Source of the DNA: Diplonema papillatum
Lineage: Eukaryota > Euglenozoa > Diplonemea > Diplonemida > Diplonemidae
Direction: 5' to 3'
Assembly (NCBI GenBank): GCA_030068145.1
Contig: JAPJBO010000024.1
Coordinates: 310,001 to 374,000 of the forward strand
DNA: 64,000 bases
Shown here piece by piece: positions 51,592 through 62,131 of the stretch. The notes below the pieces were generated by a model, which had not been told where the DNA came from, ran no database searches, and saw only the letters and a list, made by a program, of their open reading frames with translations. The stretch's first letter is position 1. Each line of letters starts with the position of its first letter. The position numbers and the translations under genes are program-made.

Positions 51592-54500
51592 TCACTTCAG
51601 GTCGGTCATCGGTTCCGAACTATCTCTTCGCGGCTTTGGAGCAAAAGGAGTTCCGGATTGCAGCGATGCGCTGGCCGCCGACGCAGCACCAGCGGGCGCA
51701 CTGGGTGTCTGTTCATATCGATTGAAGGTGAAGTGAAGCGGGTTGATGGGCACTTCGTTGCACGGCTGCAAAGGGGGTAAGGGTGGCTCTGTAAGGAAAG
51801 GCGTTGACGAAGAGCGATCTTCGAGGCTGTTCCACTGCAGACCTTGCTCGGCGAACCACGCGTGCGATTTCACGTGGGCCCCGTCAAAATTCCGGTTGGT
51901 TTTGTGCATCAGCGTTTCAAGTACTCGGTGTGCAGCGGGCGAAAGAGTGGAGCTCACCCTCGGTTGGCTATGGAGCACTAACCGGGCGGTTACCGCTCTG
52001 CTCTTCCCATTGAAAGCGTGTTGGTTGTGGAGCATCAGATACATAATGCATCCAAGAGACCAATAGTCGGAGGCTATGGTGCACGTTTGAAAACGGAGTA
52101 CCTGAGGCGAGACGTAGCCAACCTTTGACTCGTCGGTCAGGCTAACAGGCATTCCAGGATCGGCGAGGACCACATGACCGTCTTCCGAGAACAGAATATC
52201 TGAAGGCGAGAGGTTGCGAAAGATGATCCTATTGGCGTGGAGGTGCTCCAAGCCGAGGATCGCTTCGCCGATAAAGAACGCGGCATCTCTCTCGCCAAAG
52301 GCACCGCTTTTGTCAAGGTGGTAGTACAAGTTGCCACCGAGGTGATACTGGGCGAACCAGCAGATGTACTCGTCGGACTCGAACGGATTCTTCACGGAAA
52401 CAACGAAGTCGCTCTGTAGCCGGGACAGGATTATGACCTCCGAAGAAATGGTCCGCCGTTGACTGGCAGTGAAGAGCTTCTTCCGAACGACGTGTAGCAG
52501 CATCGTAGTGTTCCCTCCTCGCGTGGTGCAGAAGCGATACTCACCGTGGGTGGTCACAATAGGGGTACCGAAGAAGTCAACGTCCCTGGTGCGGTCTACC
52601 TTTGGAACCTGCTCCAGCCCTCCTGACCCCCTCACCATCGAAGCACCTGGGACGGACCGCAAAAGTTGTTCAGTCCACGCAGTCTTGTTCTCTGTGGGCA
52701 CCACTGACACCAGACCGTCTGTTCCAGACAAAGCCACCCCGCTGTCTTCCAAAGGAACTGCCTTACGCCCCTCCAAGGACAAGATGTCCACGGGTACGCT
52801 CGACTCGCTGTTGGCGTACAACAACAGCACCGAGCCACGCAGCTCGCACCAATACTGCTTCCCTGAAGCCTTGTTCTTCTGCAGAATGCCGTCAACGTTG
52901 TCTGTAGAGCAGCCCTGGCCGACAGTTACGAAGCCCACAGCTTTCGGGATTTCCATGATGTCGTCGTTGTGATCCTTCTGCGACAGTTGGTCCCGCAGTA
53001 GAGGATCGTATCGTCGTCTCGTCGTGAAGAAGACGACTGCGGTCCACACGGCAGAGAAGATGATGACGACGGTCATAGCTATGAGGAAGGGACTCACGAG
53101 GTCTTTGGCTACATAGAAGCAAACAATCGTACCGCATAGCAGCACCTGCGATACAATGGCGACCAGGTTCGACCCGAAGCATTTATAGGGCATCTCCCGA
53201 GCCAAAGCGACAAGAAAGGCGGCGTTGGCGACAAGGATAGCCATCAGCCGCGCGACGCACGCGTCATCCGACCGCGCCGCCACTAAGGCCACGATGACTA
53301 AGCGCCCGGCGTAGAAGAACGGAAACCACCCAACGGCTGAAGGACTCAGGTCGTGCAGAAGCAAGCCGTACTTTTTCAGAAACGAACGATCTTTCAGGTG
53401 CCGTGCACACCAGTACCCCGTCGGCAGGAAAGCTACGAGAAGGCTGGGCATGACTGCTCTTCTACGATCCGACCCAATAGCGCAGGTAGCGTTCGACGCG
53501 CTGTTCCCAAGGTTAATCTTGAGATACTCCACGAACGTGTTCGGAGGGTTGAGCCTTTTCTTCCAAAACCACCACAGGAACGCGAAATACCCGATGTTCA
53601 TCCCTGAAAAGTACAACCCGCACAGGACAACGACCCAAGTTATCCTTTCCGTAGCAGAAGCGACGAGCAGATAAGTCGAAGGAAGAAGCATCACCACAAC
53701 TACCAGAAGCGCGGAGTTCGGGAAGAAGACTTTCCCTGCGACAGTCCTGAGGTGCCGAAACACCACCGGTGTGCGCAGCCATACGACGGCAAGGGGGATG
53801 CAGACAAGAACCAGGAGGAGCACGTGCAGTAGCCACACACCAAAAAGGTAGTCGGACCACCGCTTCCCTGTAACTCTGATCGAAAACGGAGAAACAACCG
53901 CACGCAGCCCAGAGACGACTTCCTGAGCAACCTCCTTGCTGCAGGGCATCTGGCCGAGTACGTACAGCTGTTGCAGGACGGTCAACGTGTTTATCGGGCT
54001 TACCAAAGATCCTCCCACTGCGACTTCCAACGCGACCGATGCGAACACCCCTGCACCGGCCACGGCCCCAGCAAGAGCCTGGGTCGTCATTTCAGCACAA
54101 AGAGGCCCCTGGAACCCCGCTTCGCATTCGCACGCCGGCCCCGCAACGCACACGCCGAACGCGCATGCTGGGCAAGGCTCGCATTTACCGATTAGACTCC
54201 TCACGTATCCAGCCTGACAGCTGTGCGCGCAATAGTTACTCTCGGCGTTGCAGTCCACCTGGATTCGGAGAGAAGCCGGAACGACGAGTTGGGAAGGGAC
54301 CAGGCCCGCGGTGTAGAAGGAAGGCGAGTCGGACAGCGCAAAGTCGATGGTTTCATTCGTGAAGAAGTACGGAAGGCGGGGGAAAGAAAACGTGGCAACA
54401 CGGTTTTCTCGGGACAGCTCACCCCGCAAGCCAAGAGCAGAAAGGAGGATCAACGTCCTCGGCAACGCGCTGACTTTCAAGACGGACCACGGAATCTGAT

Positions 54501-55578
54501 TTGTGTTATCTGAGGAAAAGGACTCGAGGCAGAGAGCCACTGTTACGCTGACGGCACCAGAGGAGATCTCTCGATAGCCAACGACGGAGGAAGATACTTC
54601 GACGGAAGCTGCACCGGGGCTTGGGGTAAGAGAGAACGGGAGGCGGTAGTCGGTGCTTTTCAGCGGAGCAACAATGTCGCTCTTCAGAATGAGCACATGC
54701 GACTTCGGCTCAGAAATGTCTGGCATGTCGCAAAGATTGCCCGATCCAAAGGAACCTACCATGCACGTGCACGCAGCTGGAACTGAGCTGCGGTCGACTG
54801 AAAGCTGCAGCAGCGTCTTGTTGACGTGGCCGGACAACGAGATAGAGTTCAGCACATTCACAGAGTCATAGGTGAGCCAGCTGCCGTCTTGGAACTTGGA
54901 GAGGCTGAAGGCCCCATTCGCCAAGACCAGCTCCACGACCACGTCCGTACTGGAATACAGGCTTTTCTCGGTAATCGTCGCATCGGCCGGTATCAGAAAC
55001 TCGATATCTGGGTCCGGACAGCTGTCCAGCACTTCGTAAAGCGCGGAGCTGGTTTCGCAAGACGCGAGCGGCGTCGCAAAGTAGTCGTCGGTGCAGAGCA
55101 AAAACACGCTCAGCTTCTTCAAGGTCGTCAGAGAGTAGAAGGTCTCCGGGAGGGAAATCTCGACTTGGACAACCTCAGAGGTCGGGGGCACCGCGAGCGT
55201 TCCATTTGTTGGACAATGTGACTGCTGAGTTGTGGAAGGGGCGCCTAACTGGACGACCGACGCTGCATTTGTCCCCGAAACGGCCTCGACCCAATACGTG
55301 CAAGGGTCGGCGTCATTCGTAGGGTCGTCTAATTCGGAACAATGCGTTCTTGTCGAGGTTCCATAACTTAGTCCCACGGCTGCGATGGTACTACCCGCAC
55401 CCTGAATGGCAAATTGAAGTTTGCACTGGCCTCCGTTCGAAATAGTTTCTGGCCCCGTCACCAGCTTAATGTTGCAGGTCTGCACGGAGGCAGTACACGG
55501 ACCCAAAGAGAGAAGCAGGAAGAGGAACATCAACGCGACCGGCTGGCTGGGAACGACAGTTGGTCGGTGATACGACAT
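51592..55578 (-). CDS. Multi-pass receptor with EGF-like, PH and AGC-type pseudokinase domains (1328 aa)
   Basis: The start is followed by a signal peptide (VALMFLFLLLSLGPCTA). A ~400-residue ectodomain with Cys pairs comes next, then a Cys-rich EGF/laminin-like segment at ~440-500 (CEPCPACAFGVC, CECEAGFQGPLC). About eight hydrophobic segments span ~505-850. The cytosolic part has a PH domain (~882-976, GILQKNKASGKQYWCELRGS) and a protein-kinase fold of AGC type (~1014-1240), shown by GGNLYYHL, LGLEHLHANRI and SDYWSLGCIMYLML. Catalytic residues are altered. The VAIK-position Lys is His (LLHVVRKK), HRDxK is FRNLS (Asp to Asn, Lys to Ser), DFG is DPG, APE is SPQ, and no Gly-rich loop is seen. 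I therefore infer a pseudokinase acting as a scaffold or allosteric switch. One uninterrupted exon; ligand and pathway unknown. Confidence 0.88.
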   Translation of the reverse strand: MSYHRPTVVPSQPVALMFLFLLLSLGPCTASVQTCNIKLVTGPETISNGGQCKLQFAIQGAGSTIAAVGLSYGTSTRTHCSELDDPTNDADPCTYWVEAVSGTNAASVVQLGAPSTTQQSHCPTNGTLAVPPTSEVVQVEISLPETFYSLTTLKKLSVFLLCTDDYFATPLASCETSSALYEVLDSCPDPDIEFLIPADATITEKSLYSSTDVVVELVLANGAFSLSKFQDGSWLTYDSVNVLNSISLSGHVNKTLLQLSVDRSSVPAACTCMVGSFGSGNLCDMPDISEPKSHVLILKSDIVAPLKSTDYRLPFSLTPSPGAASVEVSSSVVGYREISSGAVSVTVALCLESFSSDNTNQIPWSVLKVSALPRTLILLSALGLRGELSRENRVATFSFPRLPYFFTNETIDFALSDSPSFYTAGLVPSQLVVPASLRIQVDCNAESNYCAHSCQAGYVRSLIGKCEPCPACAFGVCVAGPACECEAGFQGPLCAEMTTQALAGAVAGAGVFASVALEVAVGGSLVSPINTLTVLQQLYVLGQMPCSKEVAQEVVSGLRAVVSPFSIRVTGKRWSDYLFGVWLLHVLLLVLVCIPLAVVWLRTPVVFRHLRTVAGKVFFPNSALLVVVVMLLPSTYLLVASATERITWVVVLCGLYFSGMNIGYFAFLWWFWKKRLNPPNTFVEYLKINLGNSASNATCAIGSDRRRAVMPSLLVAFLPTGYWCARHLKDRSFLKKYGLLLHDLSPSAVGWFPFFYAGRLVIVALVAARSDDACVARLMAILVANAAFLVALAREMPYKCFGSNLVAIVSQVLLCGTIVCFYVAKDLVSPFLIAMTVVIIFSAVWTAVVFFTTRRRYDPLLRDQLSQKDHNDDIMEIPKAVGFVTVGQGCSTDNVDGILQKNKASGKQYWCELRGSVLLLYANSESSVPVDILSLEGRKAVPLEDSGVALSGTDGLVSVVPTENKTAWTEQLLRSVPGASMVRGSGGLEQVPKVDRTRDVDFFGTPIVTTHGEYRFCTTRGGNTTMLLHVVRKKLFTASQRRTISSEVIILSRLQSDFVVSVKNPFESDEYICWFAQYHLGGNLYYHLDKSGAFGERDAAFFIGEAILGLEHLHANRIIFRNLSPSDILFSEDGHVVLADPGMPVSLTDESKVGYVSPQVLRFQTCTIASDYWSLGCIMYLMLHNQHAFNGKSRAVTARLVLHSQPRVSSTLSPAAHRVLETLMHKTNRNFDGAHVKSHAWFAEQGLQWNSLEDRSSSTPFLTEPPLPPLQPCNEVPINPLHFTFNRYEQTPSAPAGAASAASASLQSGTPFAPKPRRDSSEPMTDLK

Positions 55579-55599
55579 GAGGTGTCATCCTACACACAT

Positions 55600-58005
55600 A
55601 ACCCGCGTAGTAAGGAGTACCGAAAGAACTGCGTAGTTTTGCTTTATTATTTTACGTGTTCGTTGTCGAACAAATATGACGAAAGTGTCGGGGTGGGCGT
55701 GGTTCCCGGAGTGTATTAGTGTCAGGAGGTGTTGTGGCTGCCTACTTTTCCTGTAATATTGGTTAGTGTTTTTCCCGCCGATCTCTTGCTTGAGTGCGTG
55801 TTTCGGCCGACCCCGACTATGTCTAGCTAGGCGAGCTCGTTGAAAACAGTCGGGAACGAATAGCCTGTGTCAAAGATTGGCTGGCTTCTACAGTTGTTAA
55901 GCTAAATGCAGATCAAACATTGAGCCTGGTCCAGCCAATACCAGTCAGAATGTACGTGCACCGGCAAAGACCGGCGCCCAGCGAGACTAGAGGCAGCAGC
56001 TAAAGTACGGATAACAGTAAAATTCGGGCAATGCTAAGGTCGGGCGTTGCTAAGTTCTCGTCATGATGCTCAGTTTGGACATTGCTCAGTTCGGGCGATG
56101 CTAAGTTCTGGTGAAGCAAAGTTCGGGCGATGCTAAGTTAGTAGTGATGCTAAGTTCTCGTGAAGCAAAGGGCGATGCTAAGTTCGGGTGGTGCTAAGTT
56201 TTCGTCATGATCCTCAGTTCGGGCAATTTCGTATGTTTCGAGCTTGGGCAAAAAGAAACCACAATTGTGTCAAGGACATTTCAGCACTCACTGAGACCAG
56301 TCGACGAGACGTTTGTCCACAAGGCAGGCTGCGCAGAAGAAGGTGAACCGAAAGTACACGACGAGACTGTCGATCGCTAAAGGGGCCAAAGAGCAATGTT
56401 CTTCACAAAAAGCTGGAAAGGAAAAAAAGTCAGAACTTCTCTTCTTATGTTTCCAGTGGGAACGTATGCTTGTATGGGCAGAGCCTACGTTTGGTGATCA
56501 TACCACCAAGAAACCCAAGACGCGACCACAAGAAATATCCAGGGTAGTAGAATCTTCAGTTTAATTTGTGAACCCTCGGCTTTGGAAAGATCGGTACAGA
56601 TCTATCTCTTTAGTGCATTCTGCGGGGAAAAGGATGGGGGTAGTTGGCAGGTGGCAAGCGAGAGAAACACAGCTGGGCACGCAAAACATCACTCCAGGGC
56701 ACGAAGAACTGACCAGGAGTCGCTTGCCACTGCCACCCATGGAATAAACCCCAACAGTCACGTCTTCAATTTTCGGCGAAGTAGGTTTTCAGTGAATTGC
56801 ATGCCAAGTACTCAGGGGCTATCGGATTTGATCAAAAGTAGCTGAGGTTCATTCAGCTACCCTTTGACGGGGTTCTGGATCTGACGAGGCTCCCGAGTGC
56901 TGGAGGGTGCGAAGCGTTCTTTCAGCGAGCTAAGAAACTCTATCTCGGACCTCCAACGACGGGCTTTGTGACGGGCCTGGAAAGTCTGGATTGTCGGGTG
57001 ACCATCGAGTAACATTTGCGGTTCAGTGCACGCTTGCGCTTCTCTTAGCCCGCGTTGGCGTTTTGGGATCGACACCTAAGCACGTCAGGGAAGGCATCGG
57101 TTGGAGTTCCACGGACACTTGCCGTGAACCCTCCAGAACCCCCCCCTTCCCCCCCTTTAAAATTTCCACGGACGTGTCACGTCATGTCCAACCAGTTAGA
57201 AACCTTTGCACCGACCACACCATGGACACCACGATGCACCGCGGGCACCACGACCACACCACGGGAACCACGACCGCACCCCGGCACCACGGATACCACG
57301 ACACCACGACCGCACCACGGGCAGACCCCCCCCCTCCCCAATTTTTAAAATCCACGGACGTGTCACGGCACGTCCAACGGGAAAGAATAAGGCTCGAGAC
57401 CCCCTCCCCCCCCCTCACGGACGTTGTCCCTGGAATTCCAACGGATGCCCTCCCTCAGAGACTTTGGAGCGTCTTCCGCGATTCTTTCCAAGCGAGCGCA
57501 CAAACGTTGGCTTGCCAAAAGCCTGCCTGAGCAAAGGTTCCTCTAGACGCAAAGGGCGGTCCTCACACCCTCCATCTCGTTGGAGAGGATAGTTGAATCT
57601 GCGTGCGCTGCTGTCTAATCTTCTTTTTTGTGTTTGTGCTCTTTTGGTGTTGTTTGCAGCGGTTTCGAATGTGTTCGATGTCCTTCCCTTTTTCCCATAT
57701 TATTATCTAGCCCAGCGGCCGTGTAGGCTCAATCCAGAAAGCGCCGGCATGGAAATGCCAGCCCCTCTAGAGAGAATGAGCTTTCCAACGATCGGCAGTG
57801 CTTACGGACCGCTCGGAGCAAAACGAAACAAAACGTTGGTCTGTCCACTGTTGTTTGTGCAGGTCGTATAACACGACACAGAATTCCCGAGTGTCATAAC
57901 ACTCGGATAGGCTCATTCTTGCGGATGAACGCACTTTACCGAAGCTCATACACGTTTTTAAAGTAACAGCACTGACTCACCGAAGATGCAGCGGGCCGAC
58001 CAGTC
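55600..58005. other. Gene-free stretch between the two large genes
   Basis: 55622-55668 is a partial copy of the 28.9/46.9-kb dispersed repeat. 56025-56225 is an inverted relative of the 31-bp satellite family. A direct pair CCACGGACGTGTCACG is at ~57165 and ~57350. ACCACGACC-type degenerate tandem repeats lie at ~57215-57320, and a relative of the 21.5-kb satellite edge at ~57495-57575. Confidence 0.55.
56025..56225 (-). repeat. Inverted, unexpanded relative of the 31-bp satellite family
   Basis: Repeats of GTTCGGGCGATGCTAAG, GTGAAGCAAAG and TCGTCATGATGCTCAG correspond, on the minus strand, to the AACTTAGCATCGCCCGAAC units flanking the array at 6.6-8.1 kb. Confidence 0.75.
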
Positions 58006-58011
58006 GACCTG

Positions 58012-61000
58012 TCATTTCTTCTTCTTTTTATCGGAGCCCTTCTTCTTGCCGCCCTTCTTTGCCTTCCCGGCGTCCTGCTGCCCGCTGCCGCTGCTTTTCG
58101 TGCTTGCTTTTCGAGCATCTTTACTCGACTCGTCAGCAGAGGTGCGCGGTGGGCTGGGCGCAGGCCGCGGAAGGACGTGAAAAGATTGAGCAACGTCATC
58201 TGGAAAGTAGCCATTTTCTGGGCCTGGAGGCGCAGGGTAGCGGAGCTTGGTCTGGTCCAGCTGTTCGACATATGTCACCATGATGCCGCCACACGTGGAG
58301 TCGCAGAACACGGTACCGCACTGGCGGCATGTGGCTGCCGGCAGTTGATCACAGAGACACGTGTGGCACTGAATTTTCGTTACAGTCACTCGCTGCGAGT
58401 CGCTCCCTCCGCCAAGGTTTCCGATCACACTGGCAAGCTTGTGGTCGATAGCCTCTATGCTGTCGTGTACCCGAACGCTGCGCACGAGTCTGTGTGAGTG
58501 AGTGCGGAGTGAAGCATGGGTGTAATGGTGAGGAGCGACGCTTTGCTCACGTCTGTGCAACCCAAAGCTTCCCGCTGGGCAGGTGGCAAGGTTTTGAGAC
58601 ATCTCGCCATTGGTGCCACAAACAACTGGACCCTTTGCTGCTTTCGAACGAGGTTGAACTTTTCTTTTCAAATTGACAGGAACAAAAGAAACAGACCTGT
58701 CACATATTGGGCAGTAGAGCGAGCAGTTGTGTCTGTACATCTCGCCGGAAAGCCACGGTTCAGGAGGTGTTTCGTCGGCCTCGTCTGCCGCATCTGAGCC
58801 TCCTTTGGTGCTGTTTCTGCGCGGCTTCGACTGGGGACTGCGCACGTGGCGGTCTTTGATGGACGCGAACCCACGTTTTCGGTTGGACTCTTTCAGTTCT
58901 TGCAGAATGGTCTCGCCACACCTGCCGTCTTTAACACTGGGCCCCGCTAGGGTGGACGTTAAATCAAGCTCTTCGATGGTGTTGCTTTCGCGCACTGCCC
59001 TCAAGATGCTTTGGACGCCAGCTGACGTCAGTGGATTGTGGCTGAGGTTCAGTGCGGTGAGCGATGAATTGTTCTTCAGATTGTTCGCAATTGACACCGC
59101 GCCCTCGTAGCCAATCCCGTTGTGGCAGGCTTTTACCTTTTTTAGGTACGACGCGCCGAGAACTTTACCCAGCAGCTTTCCGCCTTTGTCAACTGAGCAG
59201 CCTTGACGCGAGTCCTGAAGGCCGACCCACGACAAGTCGACTTCTTCGAGAGTGCCTGTCATGCCGAGGCCTTTTTCCAGGAAATGATTCGCGCCGGGAG
59301 AAGTGAAAGCGTTCCAAGAAACGTTTAGGACCTTGAGATCTGTGTTGCAGGAGAGCATGTCCGACAGGGCGACAGCCGAGCGGTAGCCCAGCTGATTGTG
59401 CGAAAGATCAAGTTCATGCAGGGATGCGTTCTCCGACAGGGCCTCCGCGATGCACACTGCGTCGTTGTCCGTTAAGAAATTGTGCGCTAAGCGCAATACC
59501 TTCAACGTGCCTAACGCAGAGCGGCCTTTCAGCAGATTTCGCACTTCCTCGCCAACCCCCTTTACGCTCCTCCACACCGCGCAGCTCTCGCAGATCCCCC
59601 CGCCTCTACACGCACACGCGGCGGTTGTTTCGACCTGCGAAAAATTTGTGATACTCTGCCCTTTCGAGGCTGATCCATCGTCCCTGGCTTTCCCTTGCGA
59701 ACGATCACTAGCGCCGAGCAACGCCCGGACGACAGACGGACCACGCGGCAAGTGAGCCGTTTTAACACCGAGTTGGTTTCTGGACAGGTCTAAATGGTGG
59801 ATCATACAGCCTTTGGATTGACACGCCTGCAGCACTGCCATGGCGCCGCCGGGGGTCAGGTAGTTCTTTTGCAGCTCTAGGTGGCGAACTAAAGGGGCTC
59901 TCTGCCTGCACAAGTCCCTGTGCCCTTCACGTGCAGCATCTCGGGTCAGAAACGTCGCGAAGCAAACGGCGGCTCTATCGCGGAGACCGTGGCCGTTGAG
60001 AGAGAGGAACCCGTGTTGGTTCTCAAGGGATTCGTCCTCCAGCAACGGCAGGACAGCTCGTTTCGGCACCGACCCGTGAGGCTGCCTGGCGGCCTCGCAC
60101 AGATACGCTTCGGGTCCGATGGCGTCTTCTGCGCTGGGAGGCTCCGCAAAGAAGAAGTTCTTAACTTCACGTTCCTCTCCGAAGGCGCCTTCCGCGTCTC
60201 CTCTCAGTCCTTGCCAGCCCAAACCCCGCCCGGCTTCCGCATCCTCTTCACAATGCACCAATTCGTAGCCTTCCTCCTCAAACAGCAACTCCCGGAGTTC
60301 CTTCAAAAATCCGTTCAGGATGTCCATCAGCGAAGCATGGTCAAGCGCGTCCACAGCGGACGCAGAGGGAGCTCCCGTGGACAGCACGTAGTGTACAAAC
60401 TTTGCGTGGACCATCCCTGTGCGCACGCTTTTCAAGACCCCGATCAACCCATCAGGTCCCAGAGCAGCGTTGCCTGGAAGGGGTGCCTCGTCGGTTGACG
60501 ACTCCTCGTCAACATCTGCCGTGTCCGCCTGCCCGCGCCTTTCGAGACGCGATCTTTCCCGGTCGTAACTCTTTTTCAGCTCAGGTCTTTTTTGCAGGAG
60601 GTCGGCAACGAGGGAAGATGACGCATCGCTACGAGCAGTCACTTGATGTGAAGCCATGTTTGCTCTGCTCAGCGGCTTTTTTAGCTCTTTTCGAGACCCC
60701 GAGAGCAACTTGAATGAAAGCGTCACCGGTCGAAGGCCCTTCTGGCCGACGGACTTCGCCGGGACCCTTTCTCTAGTGGCTTGGGACGATCCCTTTAGCA
60801 GTTCAGTGTTGCCCTTGTTAATGAGGAAAGACTCAGAAGGAGCTTCGCAGCTGCCTCCGAGGGCTGTTTTAATAACGGTTATCACTTCGATGATTTCTGA
60901 GAGCTGTTCGGATCCGAGGCCTTGGGGTTCAGGCGGGATTTCGTCCGCGTCATCCACATTGTTTTCATCGTCTCCCTGCATCTCCTCCTGCATCTCATTA

Positions 61001-61266
61001 ATCGTTTTCATTGCCATCAGCTCGAGGAACTCTTCGAAGTCAATACTACCGGTTTGATCCGCATCCACGACAGAGATCATGTCCTTTATCATCTCCGGTG
61101 TGCAGGTCTGTCCAAGCTCGGTCATTACCGACCCGAGTTCGCTTGTGTCGATGGTCTCATCCCCGTCGCGGTCGAACTCTTTGAACACGTCACGGAAAAG
61201 CTCGATCTCATCAGGACTGAACTTGTCGATTACCTTCCGCGCACCGTCATCCATCGTGGATGACAA
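58012..61266 (-). CDS. EF-hand plus leucine-rich-repeat (RNI-like) protein with Cys-rich C-terminus (1084 aa)
   Basis: Residues 1-85 are a calmodulin-like EF-hand pair with complete loops DRDGDETIDTSE (32-43) and DADQTGSIDFEE (68-79), so Ca2+ binding is expected. An acidic linker (DENNVDDADEIPPEPQ) and basic segments follow. LRRs of ribonuclease-inhibitor type lie at ~455-800, with repeats such as IHHLDLSRNQLG, LKVLRLAHNFLT, LHELDLSHNQLG, LKVLNVSWNAFT and LTALNLSHNPLT, a protein-binding solenoid. The C-terminal part has CPICDRS and CHTCLCDQ...CRQCGTVFCDSTC, probable zinc-binding clusters, and ends in a Lys tail. One frame throughout; the stretch between the two Cys clusters (58.46-58.68 kb, rich in His/Ser/Arg) could hide a retained in-frame intron. 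It probably acts as a Ca2+-regulated scaffold. Confidence 0.88.
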   Translation of the reverse strand: MSSTMDDGARKVIDKFSPDEIELFRDVFKEFDRDGDETIDTSELGSVMTELGQTCTPEMIKDMISVVDADQTGSIDFEEFLELMAMKTINEMQEEMQGDDENNVDDADEIPPEPQGLGSEQLSEIIEVITVIKTALGGSCEAPSESFLINKGNTELLKGSSQATRERVPAKSVGQKGLRPVTLSFKLLSGSRKELKKPLSRANMASHQVTARSDASSSLVADLLQKRPELKKSYDRERSRLERRGQADTADVDEESSTDEAPLPGNAALGPDGLIGVLKSVRTGMVHAKFVHYVLSTGAPSASAVDALDHASLMDILNGFLKELRELLFEEEGYELVHCEEDAEAGRGLGWQGLRGDAEGAFGEEREVKNFFFAEPPSAEDAIGPEAYLCEAARQPHGSVPKRAVLPLLEDESLENQHGFLSLNGHGLRDRAAVCFATFLTRDAAREGHRDLCRQRAPLVRHLELQKNYLTPGGAMAVLQACQSKGCMIHHLDLSRNQLGVKTAHLPRGPSVVRALLGASDRSQGKARDDGSASKGQSITNFSQVETTAACACRGGGICESCAVWRSVKGVGEEVRNLLKGRSALGTLKVLRLAHNFLTDNDAVCIAEALSENASLHELDLSHNQLGYRSAVALSDMLSCNTDLKVLNVSWNAFTSPGANHFLEKGLGMTGTLEEVDLSWVGLQDSRQGCSVDKGGKLLGKVLGASYLKKVKACHNGIGYEGAVSIANNLKNNSSLTALNLSHNPLTSAGVQSILRAVRESNTIEELDLTSTLAGPSVKDGRCGETILQELKESNRKRGFASIKDRHVRSPQSKPRRNSTKGGSDAADEADETPPEPWLSGEMYRHNCSLYCPICDRSVSFVPVNLKRKVQPRSKAAKGPVVCGTNGEMSQNLATCPAGSFGLHRREQSVAPHHYTHASLRTHSHRLVRSVRVHDSIEAIDHKLASVIGNLGGGSDSQRVTVTKIQCHTCLCDQLPAATCRQCGTVFCDSTCGGIMVTYVEQLDQTKLRYPAPPGPENGYFPDDVAQSFHVLPRPAPSPPRTSADESSKDARKASTKSSGSGQQDAGKAKKGGKKKGSDKKKKK

Positions 61267-61269
61267 CTA

Positions 61270-61700
61270 ATGCACCTTTCCCACCCCACCACTCCCTAGA
61301 ACGCATCCTATCCGATAGAATTGTTGTGCACTTCAGTATTTATTTAGAGTTCAAGTTCGCTCTTTCTTGGAAGAAGGAGTTGCTGCGTATAGACAGAACA
61401 ACACATTTTGAACAACAGAATCGTCTCTGGAGAGACCAAACGAGCAAAATCCCAACTAAACACTATTGCCATCATGCAGAAGAGAAGGAGAATTGTGGCC
61501 AGTAGCAAGAGCTGCCGAACTTAAGCGGAGAACCACTGTGTCCACCAACAGGTAAAGGTGACGTAACAGCAAAAAGCACTGCGTGTAAGTGTGACATGTA
61601 AGCAAGTAAGGTGCTAGCGGCCGCTGGGGACGAGGGGCAACTTGAACGCGAAGCCCTGTGAACAACAACATCCTTCCCAGCGAGCTTTTTCTGCAATGTC
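61270..61700. other. Short intergenic stretch upstream of the EF-hand/LRR gene
   Basis: No coding region. It contains a TTAGAGTTCAAGTTCGCT fragment of the dispersed motif also at ~20590. It should hold the promoter of the minus-strand gene starting at 61266, but I see no confident core element. Confidence 0.35.
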
Positions 61701-61705
61701 TGTTT

Positions 61706-62020
61706 CTAATTTCTCAAAGCCAGCTTCGCAAAGCGGTGCTCAAGTGACAGATCACTGGCGGTAAACATGAGCTCAAGGAACTTCGTGTATGTCCAGCGGA
61801 TCTCATTCTTGCACGATCCGTGACCTGGCTTCATTTGGACCGCGAGCTCCTGTACAACGTTACTCCACTCCTCGACAGACCCCTTTGGTATGCGTGGTAT
61901 GAGCTTTTTTAGCAAGTCCTGCAGAGGTACCTGCACACACGGCCTGTCGAGGTTCAAATGTATTTGGGAAGAAATGTACACACAGCACTCATTTTTCGAG
62001 ACTGGAGGTCCTATGAACAT
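61706..62020 (-). CDS. Possible small gene or terminal exon (74-104 aa)
   Basis: The last 74 codons (61930-61706) read as ordinary protein: VPLQDLLKKLIPRIPKGSVE, then EWSNVVQELAVQMKPGHG and ending DLSLEHRFAKLALRN. They directly follow GTGTGTGCAG, a good 3' splice site on the minus strand. I favour a terminal exon of a gene whose earlier exons are lost or lie to the right. The ORF does extend upstream to an ATG at 62020, but those residues are less convincing. The SINE at 62132 lies immediately upstream. No family recognised. Confidence 0.35.
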   Translation of the reverse strand: MFIGPPVSKNECCVYISSQIHLNLDRPCVQVPLQDLLKKLIPRIPKGSVEEWSNVVQELAVQMKPGHGSCKNEIRWTYTKFLELMFTASDLSLEHRFAKLALRN

Positions 62021-62131
62021 GCAATGTGAATAGCCTCTATTCGAGCCAACCCGGCTTTAATGTGTGAAAAAGTGTATTGTTTTTGGACTAGATAATAGCG
62101 CGGAGCTAACTTTTTTTTGCCCCTGGCAAAA

